From contig NZ_JAJQJU010000001.1 of the NCBI RefSeq assembly GCF_022828365.1, forward strand, positions 1-64,000: DNA of 64,000 bases, in the 5' to 3' direction. The notes under the pieces were generated by a model. It was not told the origin of the DNA. It saw only the letters and a list, made by a program, of their open reading frames with translations, and searched no databases. Positions 24,509-32,391 of the stretch are shown in pieces. This stretch comes from Candidatus Nanosynbacter sp. TM7-087. GTDB lineage: Bacteria; Patescibacteriota; Saccharimonadia; Saccharimonadales; Saccharimonadaceae. The translations under genes were made by a program, and so were the position numbers. The stretch's first letter is position 1. Each line of letters starts with the position of its first letter.

Positions 24509-24596
24509 GTTTCTCCTTTACCTCTATAGATTTGTATCGCTAATCAGGAAGAATTATACAGAAAATAGCATAAATTGTAAAGAGGTGGCTTAGATA

Positions 24597-24626
24597 TTGA
24601 CTTTATGGTGCTGCTTATGGTATAGT
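24597..24626 (+). promoter_or_regulatory. Promoter TTGACT-18-TATAGT
   Basis: TTGACT (24597-24602) and TATAGT (24621-24626), giving a leader of about 33 bases before ATG 24666. Confidence 0.75.
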
Positions 24627-24665
24627 GATGCCAAGCGTAATTACAAAACAAACATAGGAAAAATC

Positions 24666-26360
24666 ATGTCAAACGGATCAGCAAAGCAAAAAGTAATCCA
24701 GAGTATCAAGGATGTAACTAATATTTTAGTGACGGTGAGTTCTAGCCCGTCAGTCGACGAATTGTCGGCAGCATTAGGATTGACGATTTTCCTCAATAAA
24801 CTAGGGAAGCACGCTACGGCTGTGTTTAGTGGTGACATTCCGCCAGCAATTACGTTCTTGAATCCTGATAAGACGTTTGAGCAGACCGCAGATTCTTTAC
24901 GTGATTTTATTATTGCTTTAGATAAAGAGAAGGCTGATCATTTACGCTATAAAGTTGTTGATGACGCGGTGAAGATTTTTATTACGCCATATCGTACGAC
25001 AATTACCGATAAAGATTTGGAATTTTCACAGGGTGATTATAACGTTGAGCTGGTTTTGGCGCTAAATGTTGAAAATAGCGAGAGTATTGATACGGCTTTG
25101 ACTGCGCACGGTAAGATTTTGCACGATGCTACGGTTGTGTCTATAACAGCGGGCGACGTAAAGAGTGGTCTGGGCTCTGTTGATTGGCACGAATCTAACG
25201 CGAGTGGCGTGAGCGAAATGGTTGTGGAATTGCTTGACGACCTGAAAACGCCGAAGGTAACTCTGGACGAGCAGATGGCGACGGCGCTACTTACGGGAAT
25301 TGTTGCAGTGACTGACCGATTTAGTAATGGAAATACATCATCAAAGGTTATGACTACGGCCGCAGAACTTATGGCGGCTGGCGCAAATCAGCAATTGGTG
25401 GTTTCAAAGATTGCAGAGAGTGAAGTAGAGGATGAGCCGCAGAAGATTGAAGAGATCGAAGAAAAATCTCCAGAAAAAGAGGAAGCTTCAGAGGATAAAA
25501 CTGAAGAGGCGGAGAAAGATGAGGAAACTGTACACGCGGACGGAACTTTGTCAATTAGCCATGAGAAGAAGGGCGATGTTGATGAAGTAGCTGAACAAAC
25601 GGCGAAGGAAAAGCAAGAAGAGTCTGCTAGGATTGCTGAAGAGAAATTGGCTAAAATTGAGCCGATAAAGGAAGAGCCACAAACTGAGGAAGAAAAGCCG
25701 AGTGAAAAAATAGTTTCAAAGGGCGAACTTTCTTTTGAGGAAACTCCGCTGATGGGTGGCACTCTGAATGCAACGACTACACAGGCTGCCGAGGATAAGA
25801 TTAGGGAATTGGCTGGCGATCAAAATAAAACCATCTTAACGCACGGTAAATATGTGGGTGATAGTACGCCGTCGTTTGGCGATACTCCGTTAAATGCAGC
25901 TATGGGTGAGTCTGATGAACCGCCAAAGATTGATCCGTTCGCGACAACTAACGCCGCTGAGCAAAAATTGTCGACGATACCTGTTGCGCCGCAATCTGAA
26001 GAGTCGATTATTTCGGCAATTACCAACGACACAAATCAATTGAATAATCCAGTAGCGCCAGCTCCGAGTCAGCCGATTGCGCCAATTGAGCCAGCAATAA
26101 CAAATCCTGAGAATAGCATTCCAGGTTTCGATTTACCAATGCCACCAGCAATGCCAGATTTCGGCGCTTTGCCACCAATGCCGCCAGCGCCTACGGGTGT
26201 TGATGTAAATGGATTGCCACAGATTGCACCATTAGGGGTGGCTCCTGAGCCGGTAGCCGCTCCGCAAGCTCCAGCGCCTGCGCCGATCACTGCGATGCCA
26301 ACTCAGCCAGCTCAAAACGCAGACTTCAATCCAGCGCAATTCCACATTCCAGGACAATAA
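24666..26360 (+). CDS. DHH-like protein with degenerate active site and long disordered tail
   Basis: 564 residues from ATG 24666 (AGGA upstream; earlier in-frame start lies over the promoter). Residues 8-250 follow the layout of NrnA/DHH phosphoesterases: PSVDELSAALGLTIFL in place of the DxDxxGS motif, VDWHESNASGVSEMVVELL in place of DHH (D173, W174, H175), and TALLTGIVAVTDRFSNGNTSSKVMTTAAELMAAGA as in the family. Most metal ligands are lost, so hydrolysis is doubtful. Residues 250-380 are Glu/Lys-rich and the rest Pro/Ala-rich, both likely disordered. It is 3 bases from truB. Confidence 0.7.
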   Translation: MSNGSAKQKVIQSIKDVTNILVTVSSSPSVDELSAALGLTIFLNKLGKHATAVFSGDIPPAITFLNPDKTFEQTADSLRDFIIALDKEKADHLRYKVVDDAVKIFITPYRTTITDKDLEFSQGDYNVELVLALNVENSESIDTALTAHGKILHDATVVSITAGDVKSGLGSVDWHESNASGVSEMVVELLDDLKTPKVTLDEQMATALLTGIVAVTDRFSNGNTSSKVMTTAAELMAAGANQQLVVSKIAESEVEDEPQKIEEIEEKSPEKEEASEDKTEEAEKDEETVHADGTLSISHEKKGDVDEVAEQTAKEKQEESARIAEEKLAKIEPIKEEPQTEEEKPSEKIVSKGELSFEETPLMGGTLNATTTQAAEDKIRELAGDQNKTILTHGKYVGDSTPSFGDTPLNAAMGESDEPPKIDPFATTNAAEQKLSTIPVAPQSEESIISAITNDTNQLNNPVAPAPSQPIAPIEPAITNPENSIPGFDLPMPPAMPDFGALPPMPPAPTGVDVNGLPQIAPLGVAPEPVAAPQAPAPAPITAMPTQPAQNADFNPAQFHIPGQ

Positions 26361-26363
26361 TTG

Positions 26364-27020
26364 ATGGACGAAGTGATTCTCATAGACAAACCTCAGGGAA
26401 TGACTAGCTTTGGGGTAGTAGCGCGCTTGCGACGAGTTTTATCTAATCGGGCGGGAAAGAAGGTGAAGGTTGGTCACACAGGTACGCTTGATCCGTTTGC
26501 TACTGGGCTAATGATTATTGTGACTGGAAAGAAATGCCGCGAAGCTGAAGCTTTCACTAAGTTAGATAAGTGGTACGAGGCGGAAATTATTCTGGGCAAG
26601 AATAGTTCGACGGGCGACCCAGAAGGCGAAATTACTGATGTGTCTGATTGTGAGCCGAGTTTAAAAGAAGTTCAGCGGGTAATCGGTCAATTTATGGGAA
26701 AAATTGAGCAGACGCCGCCGATTTTTAGCGCGATAAAAATTAACGGTGAAAGAGCGTATAAATTGGCGCGCGAAGGTAAACAAGTTGAGATTCCTAAGCG
26801 TGTGATAGAAATTTATTCGTTAGAGTTATTGACATACGAATATCCCAAATTAAAGATCAGAACTCACGTTTCAAGCGGAACTTATATTCGAACGTTGGCG
26901 GTGGATATTGGCGAGAAACTAGGGACGGGCGCGTATTGTGAGAATTTGCGTCGCACAAAAATTGCCGACTATTCTATCGACGAAGCAAAGACTCTGGCGG
27001 ACTTTGGAATTACTAGCTAA
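26364..27020 (+). CDS. truB: tRNA pseudouridine-55 synthase, short form
   Basis: 218 residues; start ATG 26364 preferred over the in-frame TTG at 26361. Makes pseudouridine 55 in the T loop of tRNAs. LIDKPQGMTSFGVV opens the fold and GHTGTLDPFATGLM holds the catalytic Asp; SGTYIRTLAVDIGEKLGTGAY is the RTxxxDxG region. The C-terminal PUA domain of the usual 300-residue enzyme is absent. Confidence 0.95.
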   Translation: MDEVILIDKPQGMTSFGVVARLRRVLSNRAGKKVKVGHTGTLDPFATGLMIIVTGKKCREAEAFTKLDKWYEAEIILGKNSSTGDPEGEITDVSDCEPSLKEVQRVIGQFMGKIEQTPPIFSAIKINGERAYKLAREGKQVEIPKRVIEIYSLELLTYEYPKLKIRTHVSSGTYIRTLAVDIGEKLGTGAYCENLRRTKIADYSIDEAKTLADFGITS

Positions 27021-27058
27021 TTGCAAAAAACAGAGAAGCTTGGTATAATTACAGGGCT

Positions 27059-27325
27059 ATGATTAGCAAAGAGAATAAAGCGAAAGCAATTGCTTTGACT
27101 CAGGTCAATAAAAACGACGTCGGTAGCCCACAAGCTCAGGTGTCAGTTTTGACGGCTCGTATCAAAGAAGTCACGGAGCATTTGAAGGCGAATAAGCACG
27201 ACTTCATGGCTCGTCGCGGCTTGATCCAAATGGTTGGTAAGCGCAAGCGTTTGCTGAAATATTTGGAGCGAACTGATTTTGAGTCTTACAAAGCAGTTGT
27301 TGCCAAATTAGGTTTGCGTAAATAG
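27059..27325 (+). CDS. rpsO: 30S ribosomal protein S15
   Basis: 88 residues, full length (VGSPQAQVSVLTARIKEVTEHLK, HDFMARRGLIQMVGKRKRLLKYL). It binds 16S rRNA centrally. TATAAT (27044-27049) gives a leader of about 3 bases before ATG 27059. Confidence 0.97.
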   Translation: MISKENKAKAIALTQVNKNDVGSPQAQVSVLTARIKEVTEHLKANKHDFMARRGLIQMVGKRKRLLKYLERTDFESYKAVVAKLGLRK

Positions 27326-27344
27326 TTTACGTTAAAAACTGCTT

Positions 27345-27376
27345 AAATCCCCTTTGACGAAAAGGGGATTTTTGTT
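27345..27376 (+). terminator. Intrinsic terminator after rpsO
   Basis: AAATCCCCTT (27345-27354) pairs with AAGGGGATTT (27362-27371) and T run follows. Confidence 0.9.
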
Positions 27377-27383
27377 GTTCTGG

Positions 27384-27992
27384 CTATTTTTTCAATTTGG
27401 CGATAATCACATCTCGTCCGTCGTTTGCGCCACCCAAAGTACAGGAATAAAGAGTTAATTGTGGCTGATCTGTGCGTTGTTCGATTTCTACGGCATCTGG
27501 TTTAACGCTTTGTTTTTCGCTGATGACGTAATTGTAACGCACGCCGTTATAGTCAATGATAATTTCATCGCCGACAGTTAATTTATCGATATTATAAAAA
27601 GGTGATTTTCTGAGCGTCTGCTGAGGAGTTAATCCCATAATAAAACGGTGTGCAGATAAGACAAAATTGCCACCATCCTTTGGACTGCCATTTTCTGGTT
27701 TACGCCACCATGCGCCACGCTCCATTGTTTCGGCGCCGCCAGTACTATAAGGCAAATTTATGTCGATTTTCGGTATATAAAGTCGATTTTCGGTAATTTT
27801 ATTCTCAGTTTTAGTGATGAGCTGAGTGGTGTGGTTGTCTTTTGGGTTAATGTTTTGCGACAAAATAAGGGGCGTGCTGATGAGAGCAAGCAAATAAACT
27901 CCGCCAAGAATCATTAAGATTGCGATTATAGTTAAGATATAGCTTTTCCAGCTTTTCTGGCGATTTTTTACTGAATCTAGCTGAAGTGACAT
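27384..27992 (-). CDS. Sortase
   Basis: 202 residues from ATG 27992, the start that fits TATAAT (27999-28004, reverse) just upstream, so leaderless. An N-terminal membrane anchor (about residues 14-38) precedes the sortase barrel. The catalytic His is in NFVLSAHRF, Cys in TLYSCTLGG and Arg in NDGRDVI. Sortases join sorting-signal proteins to cell-wall or pilin lysines in monoderm bacteria. No LPxTG-type substrate is seen in the window. Confidence 0.92.
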   Translation of the reverse strand: MSLQLDSVKNRQKSWKSYILTIIAILMILGGVYLLALISTPLILSQNINPKDNHTTQLITKTENKITENRLYIPKIDINLPYSTGGAETMERGAWWRKPENGSPKDGGNFVLSAHRFIMGLTPQQTLRKSPFYNIDKLTVGDEIIIDYNGVRYNYVISEKQSVKPDAVEIEQRTDQPQLTLYSCTLGGANDGRDVIIAKLKK

Positions 27993-28071
27993 GAATAAAT
28001 TATAGCACACTCATCTGTTAATAGGGTTATGTTAAGTGCGCTCGCGGCTGGCGTTTGGGTTGAGGTTTTAG

Positions 28072-28173
28072 TATAATATAAGGAGCAATTTGTAACGCGG
28101 AAGTGATAGAGATGAGACGACTAAATTGCCAAGTAATTTCATCCCTGTTACTACCGCAAGAAAGGAGCTCTTT
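28072..28173 (+). promoter_or_regulatory. Promoter -10 and structured leader of pnp
   Basis: TATAAT at 28072-28077 is followed by a 90-base leader in which GCAATTT (28085-28091) can pair with AAATTGC (28123-28129); AAAGGAG precedes ATG 28174. Leader-based autocontrol of pnp is known in other bacteria; here it is only possible. Confidence 0.45.
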
Positions 28174-30291
28174 ATGAGTATTATCAATCCAAGCGGCAAG
28201 GAGATTTTTAGTGTTACCACTGATTTTTGTGGTCGGCCGCTGACTTTAGAAGTGAATCGCGTCGGCTTTAGGACGACTGGTAGCGTTTTGGTGCGTTACG
28301 GCGACACTGTAGTTTTGGGTAGCGCTCAGGTTAGTCCGCGTCCAGTGCAATTGGATTATTTTCCATTGTCGATTGATTATGAAGAAAAGTTTTATGCTGC
28401 AGGTAAGATTTCTGGCAGCCGATTTATCAAGCGTGAAGGTCGCCCAAGCGATGAAGCTGTGTTGATTGGTCGATTGATTGATCGTCCGATCCGTCCGCTT
28501 TTCCCGAAGGGTTATCGCCAAGAAGTGCAAGTTGTTGCAACTGTTTTGAGCATGGATCCGAGTTTCCGCCCAGATGTGATTGCAATGATCGCAGCGTCTA
28601 GTGCGTTAATGTTAACCGGTACGCCGTTTGACGGTCCAGTGGCTGGTCTGCGCGTGGGTCGAGTGAATGGTGAATTTAAGGCGTTCTTAACTTCAGAAGA
28701 GCGCGAAAAGTCGGATCTTGATTTGGTTGTAGCTGGTATTGAAAGCGGTATAACAATGGTCGAGGCTGGCGCTAAAGAAGTTTCGGAGGACGTTATCGTT
28801 GATGCGATGGCGTGGGCTCACCAGATGATGCAGCCAGCGATTGCCTTGCAACGCGAATTGGCGGAAAAAGTTGCGCCAGCACAGCAGGAATATGATCTAA
28901 TTTTGCCAGATGAATCAATTCAGCAAACGGTTAACGCGTGGGCTGATGGGAAATTTGGTGAGAAAATCCGTCGTCCATATCCAGAGCGCAATGAAATGAT
29001 AAGCGAAATTCGCGCTGAGTTCCATGAGGCGATGGCGGAAAAATTGGGACTGGACGAGGAAGGATATAGCGAAGTTCGTGGTGATTATGACGAAGCGTTT
29101 ACTTTGGCTTTACATAAAGATGTTCGCCGGGGAATTGTTGCTGAGCGAGTTCGTCCTGACGGTCGACAACTGACCGAGATTCGTCCGCTTAGCTCAGAAG
29201 TTGGATTCTTGCCGCGCGCTCACGGTTCCAGTTTGTTTACGCGTGGTGTGACTCAAGGAATGAACATTGTTACTTTGGCGCCGCTTAGTTATTCGCAATT
29301 GATTGACACTATGGAAATTACCGACGGTGAGCGACGTTATATGCATCATTACAATGCGCCGGGCTATACGGTTGGCGAAGTTAAGCGAATGGGCAGTCCG
29401 GGTCGACGTGAAATTGGTCACGGATATTTGGCGGAACGTGCTTTGCTTCCAGTTTTGCCAACTGAAGAAGATTTTCCATACGCTATTCGCTCAGTTACCG
29501 AGATTATGAGCCAGAACGGTTCAACTTCGATGGCGGCGACTTGTTCTAGCTGCTTGGCGTTGATGGATGCTGGCGTACCAATCTCAGCCCCCGTGAGTGG
29601 AATTGCGATGGGTCTAATGATGGACGGCGATACTCCGTATGTGCTGAGCGATATCGCTGACGCTGAGGACTTTGCTGGAGATATGGACTTTAAGGTTACT
29701 GGTACTTCAAAAGGTATTACAGCTCTTCAAATGGACATGAAGGTTCATGGACTACCGGTGGCGGTTTTACGTCAAGCGATTGAGCAGAGCAAAGCGGGAC
29801 GTGCACACATTTTGGAGCATATGCTCAGCGTTCTTCCAGAGCCTCGTAAGTCGCTCAGTCCGTATGCGCCACGAATTGAGAAGATTAAGATTGACCCAGA
29901 TAAGATTGGCGTAATTATCGGTAAGGGTGGTGAGACGATCAATAAGATTACTTCGGAAACTGGCGCTGAAATTGATATTAAGGAAGATGGTTTGATTACT
30001 GTGGCTAGCCCAGACGGCGCGTCGATTGAAAAGGCTATGAACTGGATTAAGAGTCTGGTTGAGGAGCCAGAAGTCGGCAAGATTTACGAAGGTAAAGTTG
30101 TTGGCATTAAAGATTTTGGCGCGTTTGTGAATATACTTCCTGGCATTGACGGAATGGTTCATATTTCGAAATTGGCAGAACATCGAGTTGAAAAAGTGAC
30201 TGATGTTGTGAAAGAAGGGCAAACTGTTCGCGTGAAAATTACTGGAATTGACGAGCGCGGTAAGATCAATTTGACGATGATTGGTTTGTAA
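28174..30291 (+). CDS. pnp: Polyribonucleotide nucleotidyltransferase (PNPase)
   Basis: 705 residues from ATG 28174, selected for AAAGGAG just upstream; an in-frame open stretch back to 28126 lies in the leader. Two RNase PH-like cores (GRPLTLEVNRVGFRTTGSVLVRYGDT and GRQLTEIRPLSSEVGFLPRAHGSSLFTRG), then a KH domain (DKIGVIIGKGGETINKI) and an S1 domain (GKIYEGKVVGIKDFGAFVNILPGIDGMVHIS). It degrades RNA 3' to 5' with phosphate, working alongside RNase J and Orn in this window. Confidence 0.97.
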   Translation: MSIINPSGKEIFSVTTDFCGRPLTLEVNRVGFRTTGSVLVRYGDTVVLGSAQVSPRPVQLDYFPLSIDYEEKFYAAGKISGSRFIKREGRPSDEAVLIGRLIDRPIRPLFPKGYRQEVQVVATVLSMDPSFRPDVIAMIAASSALMLTGTPFDGPVAGLRVGRVNGEFKAFLTSEEREKSDLDLVVAGIESGITMVEAGAKEVSEDVIVDAMAWAHQMMQPAIALQRELAEKVAPAQQEYDLILPDESIQQTVNAWADGKFGEKIRRPYPERNEMISEIRAEFHEAMAEKLGLDEEGYSEVRGDYDEAFTLALHKDVRRGIVAERVRPDGRQLTEIRPLSSEVGFLPRAHGSSLFTRGVTQGMNIVTLAPLSYSQLIDTMEITDGERRYMHHYNAPGYTVGEVKRMGSPGRREIGHGYLAERALLPVLPTEEDFPYAIRSVTEIMSQNGSTSMAATCSSCLALMDAGVPISAPVSGIAMGLMMDGDTPYVLSDIADAEDFAGDMDFKVTGTSKGITALQMDMKVHGLPVAVLRQAIEQSKAGRAHILEHMLSVLPEPRKSLSPYAPRIEKIKIDPDKIGVIIGKGGETINKITSETGAEIDIKEDGLITVASPDGASIEKAMNWIKSLVEEPEVGKIYEGKVVGIKDFGAFVNILPGIDGMVHISKLAEHRVEKVTDVVKEGQTVRVKITGIDERGKINLTMIGL

Positions 30292-30300
30292 ATATATAAT
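30271..30300 (+). promoter_or_regulatory. Promoter TTGACG-18-TATAAT inside the end of pnp
   Basis: TTGACG (30271-30276) and TATAAT (30295-30300) straddle the pnp stop and serve the gene at 30331. Confidence 0.75.
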
Positions 30301-30330
30301 AGCGAAAGCGTAATTTTAGGAGGGAATTTT

Positions 30331-31233
30331 ATGGACAATAGTAACAATAATAAACCTCAAGTGCCGCCTCAGCCACAATTCCAGCAGGCTCCACAACAGC
30401 CACAACAACAATTCCCACAACAACCAGTCATGGGAACTCCATACCAGATGCCACCAAAAAAGAAAATGAGCAAAGGTGCCATGTGGGGAATCATCGGCGG
30501 AATAGTTGGACTAGTCGTAATTATCGTTGGTGTAGTCCTAGCCGTCTTGCTACTAAGTGGTCCAAGCAAGGCGGATTATAAAGCTGCTGTAGACAAAGTG
30601 AACGATACAATCGAAATTTACAATAAAGCTTCGACGTCACTTTCATATGTTTCTACTTCAGAAACTAAGACGTCACTAGAATCTACTCGTAAAAAACTTG
30701 CCTCGACAAAGGATGAAGTTGACGGTAAATTAAGCGAGCTAGGCAAGATGAAGGCTATTACTGGCGACAAAGAGGTTCGTGAAAAGTATGATGCTTTGAA
30801 AAATAAGCTAGGTAAGTTTGATTCTGCAGTGGATGCTTTTGATGAAGTTTACGGAAAGATACTTCCAGCAGTAGCTGATTTTTCTGATAGTAGCAACAGC
30901 TCTAATATATCTACCTTAGAGAGTGCGGTTAAGAAAGCTAGACAGGATCTTAAAAATGCCGATATCAAGAACGAGCATAACAAGAAATTCGTCAAGGATT
31001 TTACTGCTCAATTGGAAAAACTTGAAGAAATGTTGCCAAAAGTTGCTGAGATGAAATCTGATTACAAAAAATACGACTCTAACTATATCAGTGATTTTTA
31101 CGACACTCTTACCGCAATACAGAAGACTGCTCGCGAATGGTCTTCAGGACTACAAAAAATAGCAGAAGAGGGTGAAATTCGCGATGAATTAAATAATCTA
31201 GGAACTATACTGGTAAACAAGGTAAATAAATAG
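30331..31233 (+). CDS. Membrane-anchored coiled-coil protein, unknown
   Basis: 300 residues with AGGAGGG before ATG. The first 45 residues are rich in Pro and Gln and face the cytoplasm, followed by one membrane span (MWGIIGGIVGLVVIIVGVVLAVLLL) and a 220-residue outer domain of long helices with coiled-coil character. No family recognised. Ends at a strong terminator. Confidence 0.7.
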   Translation: MDNSNNNKPQVPPQPQFQQAPQQPQQQFPQQPVMGTPYQMPPKKKMSKGAMWGIIGGIVGLVVIIVGVVLAVLLLSGPSKADYKAAVDKVNDTIEIYNKASTSLSYVSTSETKTSLESTRKKLASTKDEVDGKLSELGKMKAITGDKEVREKYDALKNKLGKFDSAVDAFDEVYGKILPAVADFSDSSNSSNISTLESAVKKARQDLKNADIKNEHNKKFVKDFTAQLEKLEEMLPKVAEMKSDYKKYDSNYISDFYDTLTAIQKTAREWSSGLQKIAEEGEIRDELNNLGTILVNKVNK

Positions 31234-31249
31234 TTCTGCTAAATATCAG

Positions 31250-31279
31250 AAGCGCCTCGTTTCTTGCGGGGCGTTTTTT
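31250..31279 (+). terminator. Intrinsic terminator
   Basis: CGCCTCG (31253-31259) pairs with CGGGGCG (31267-31273), one G-T pair, then six T. Confidence 0.9.
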
Positions 31280-31293
31280 GATAGAATAAATAT

Positions 31294-31872
31294 ATGGACA
31301 AGCAGGCTAAATTGGATACGTTGGCGGAAGAAATTGTAAAAGAGAAGGTTTGCCCGGATTTGGCGGATCAGGCGACGCAATTAGTTATGGGCGATGGAAA
31401 TCCTGATGCCGGTATCGTTTTTATTGGCGAGGCGCCGGGGAAGAATGAAGATTTGCAGGGTAAGCCGTTCGTTGGTGCTGCGGGAAAATTCCTTGATGAA
31501 ATGCTGAAGTCTGCTGATCTGCAACGTTCAGATGTGTATATTACCAACATTGTTAAATATCGTCCACCGAATAATCGCGACCCACTGCCGGAGGAAAAGC
31601 GACAATTTTGGCCATATTTACTCAGGCAATTAGAAATCATTCAGCCAAAGGCCATTTTGACCTTAGGGCGGCACAGTGGCGGCGGATTTATTCCGGGATT
31701 GCAGATCAGTAAAGAACACGGTCGTCCACGTAAAGTGCGTCTGCATGATCTAGAGTTTGTGGTCATCCCTCTATACCATCCAGCAGCCGCGCTTTATAAC
31801 GGCGGTATGCGTCAGACTTTAATTGACGATTTTATTCAGGCTGTGGAGTTCGTAAAGAATAGCGACGCTTAA
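31294..31872 (+). CDS. Uracil-DNA glycosylase, family 4 type, iron-sulphur cysteines lost
   Basis: 192 residues. Motif GEAPG (46-50) with KPFVGAAGKFLDEML, YITNIVKYRPPNNRDPLPEE and the C-terminal YHPAA mark family 4 (UdgA-like) enzymes, which excise uracil from DNA. Family members normally bind a 4Fe-4S cluster with four cysteines; here only C20 remains, and the others are replaced (Y in VKYRPPNN, F in KRQFWPYL). Activity without the cluster is possible but untested. Confidence 0.88.
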   Translation: MDKQAKLDTLAEEIVKEKVCPDLADQATQLVMGDGNPDAGIVFIGEAPGKNEDLQGKPFVGAAGKFLDEMLKSADLQRSDVYITNIVKYRPPNNRDPLPEEKRQFWPYLLRQLEIIQPKAILTLGRHSGGGFIPGLQISKEHGRPRKVRLHDLEFVVIPLYHPAAALYNGGMRQTLIDDFIQAVEFVKNSDA

Positions 31873-31884
31873 TCAGGCGATTGC

Positions 31885-31936
31885 TTGCAAAAGTTTCCCA
31901 GGCGTAGTATAGTGGATAGTCGATATCTATTATATC
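31885..31936 (+). promoter_or_regulatory. Promoter TTGCAA-17-TATAGT with operator-like repeat
   Basis: TTGCAA (31885-31890) and TATAGT (31908-31913). Downstream, GATAT-CTATT-ATATC (31922-31936) is an inverted repeat that could be the autoregulatory site of the Rrf2-type protein encoded next. Confidence 0.6.
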
Positions 31937-31956
31937 TAAGTCGAGAAAGGATTTGT

Positions 31957-32391
31957 ATGAGATTATCGGGAGCCGTTGAACAGGCGTGTTGCATTATGGC
32001 AATTCTGGCGGATCCGAAAAGGACGACGCCGGTAACTAATGATGCGCTGGCAGAAAAGATGCTGGTTTCGCCGACGTACTTGAAGAAAATTAGTCGGAAA
32101 TTGGTAATAGCAAAGCTAATCACTTCAACGCAGGGAACTGGCGGCGGATTTATTTTAGCAAGAAAAATGAACGAAGTTACGTTGCATGATGTTGTCCTTG
32201 CAATTGAGGGAGAATCGCCATTTTTCCAACCTCAGGGAATTGTTGAGAGAGTTTTTCAATCGCGTCCTCGTCAGGTGGAAATTGGCATGAATATGATAGA
32301 AAAGGTTTTTTCTGAAGCGCAGGAAAAGTGGAGTGAATATTTGAAAACTGTGACGCTGGAAGATGTGGCAAAGGAGGTTGCACATGATTAA
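31957..32391 (+). CDS. Rrf2-family transcriptional regulator
   Basis: 144 residues from ATG 31957 (GAAAGGA upstream, after the promoter). MRLSGAVEQACCIMAILAD then a winged helix (VSPTYLKKISRKLVIAKLITSTQGTGGGFILARKMNEVTLHDVVLAIEG) is typical Rrf2. The three cysteines that bind Fe-S in IscR/NsrR are absent, so it should sense something other than a cluster. It overlaps the next gene by 8 bases and probably controls it. Confidence 0.88.
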   Translation: MRLSGAVEQACCIMAILADPKRTTPVTNDALAEKMLVSPTYLKKISRKLVIAKLITSTQGTGGGFILARKMNEVTLHDVVLAIEGESPFFQPQGIVERVFQSRPRQVEIGMNMIEKVFSEAQEKWSEYLKTVTLEDVAKEVAHD

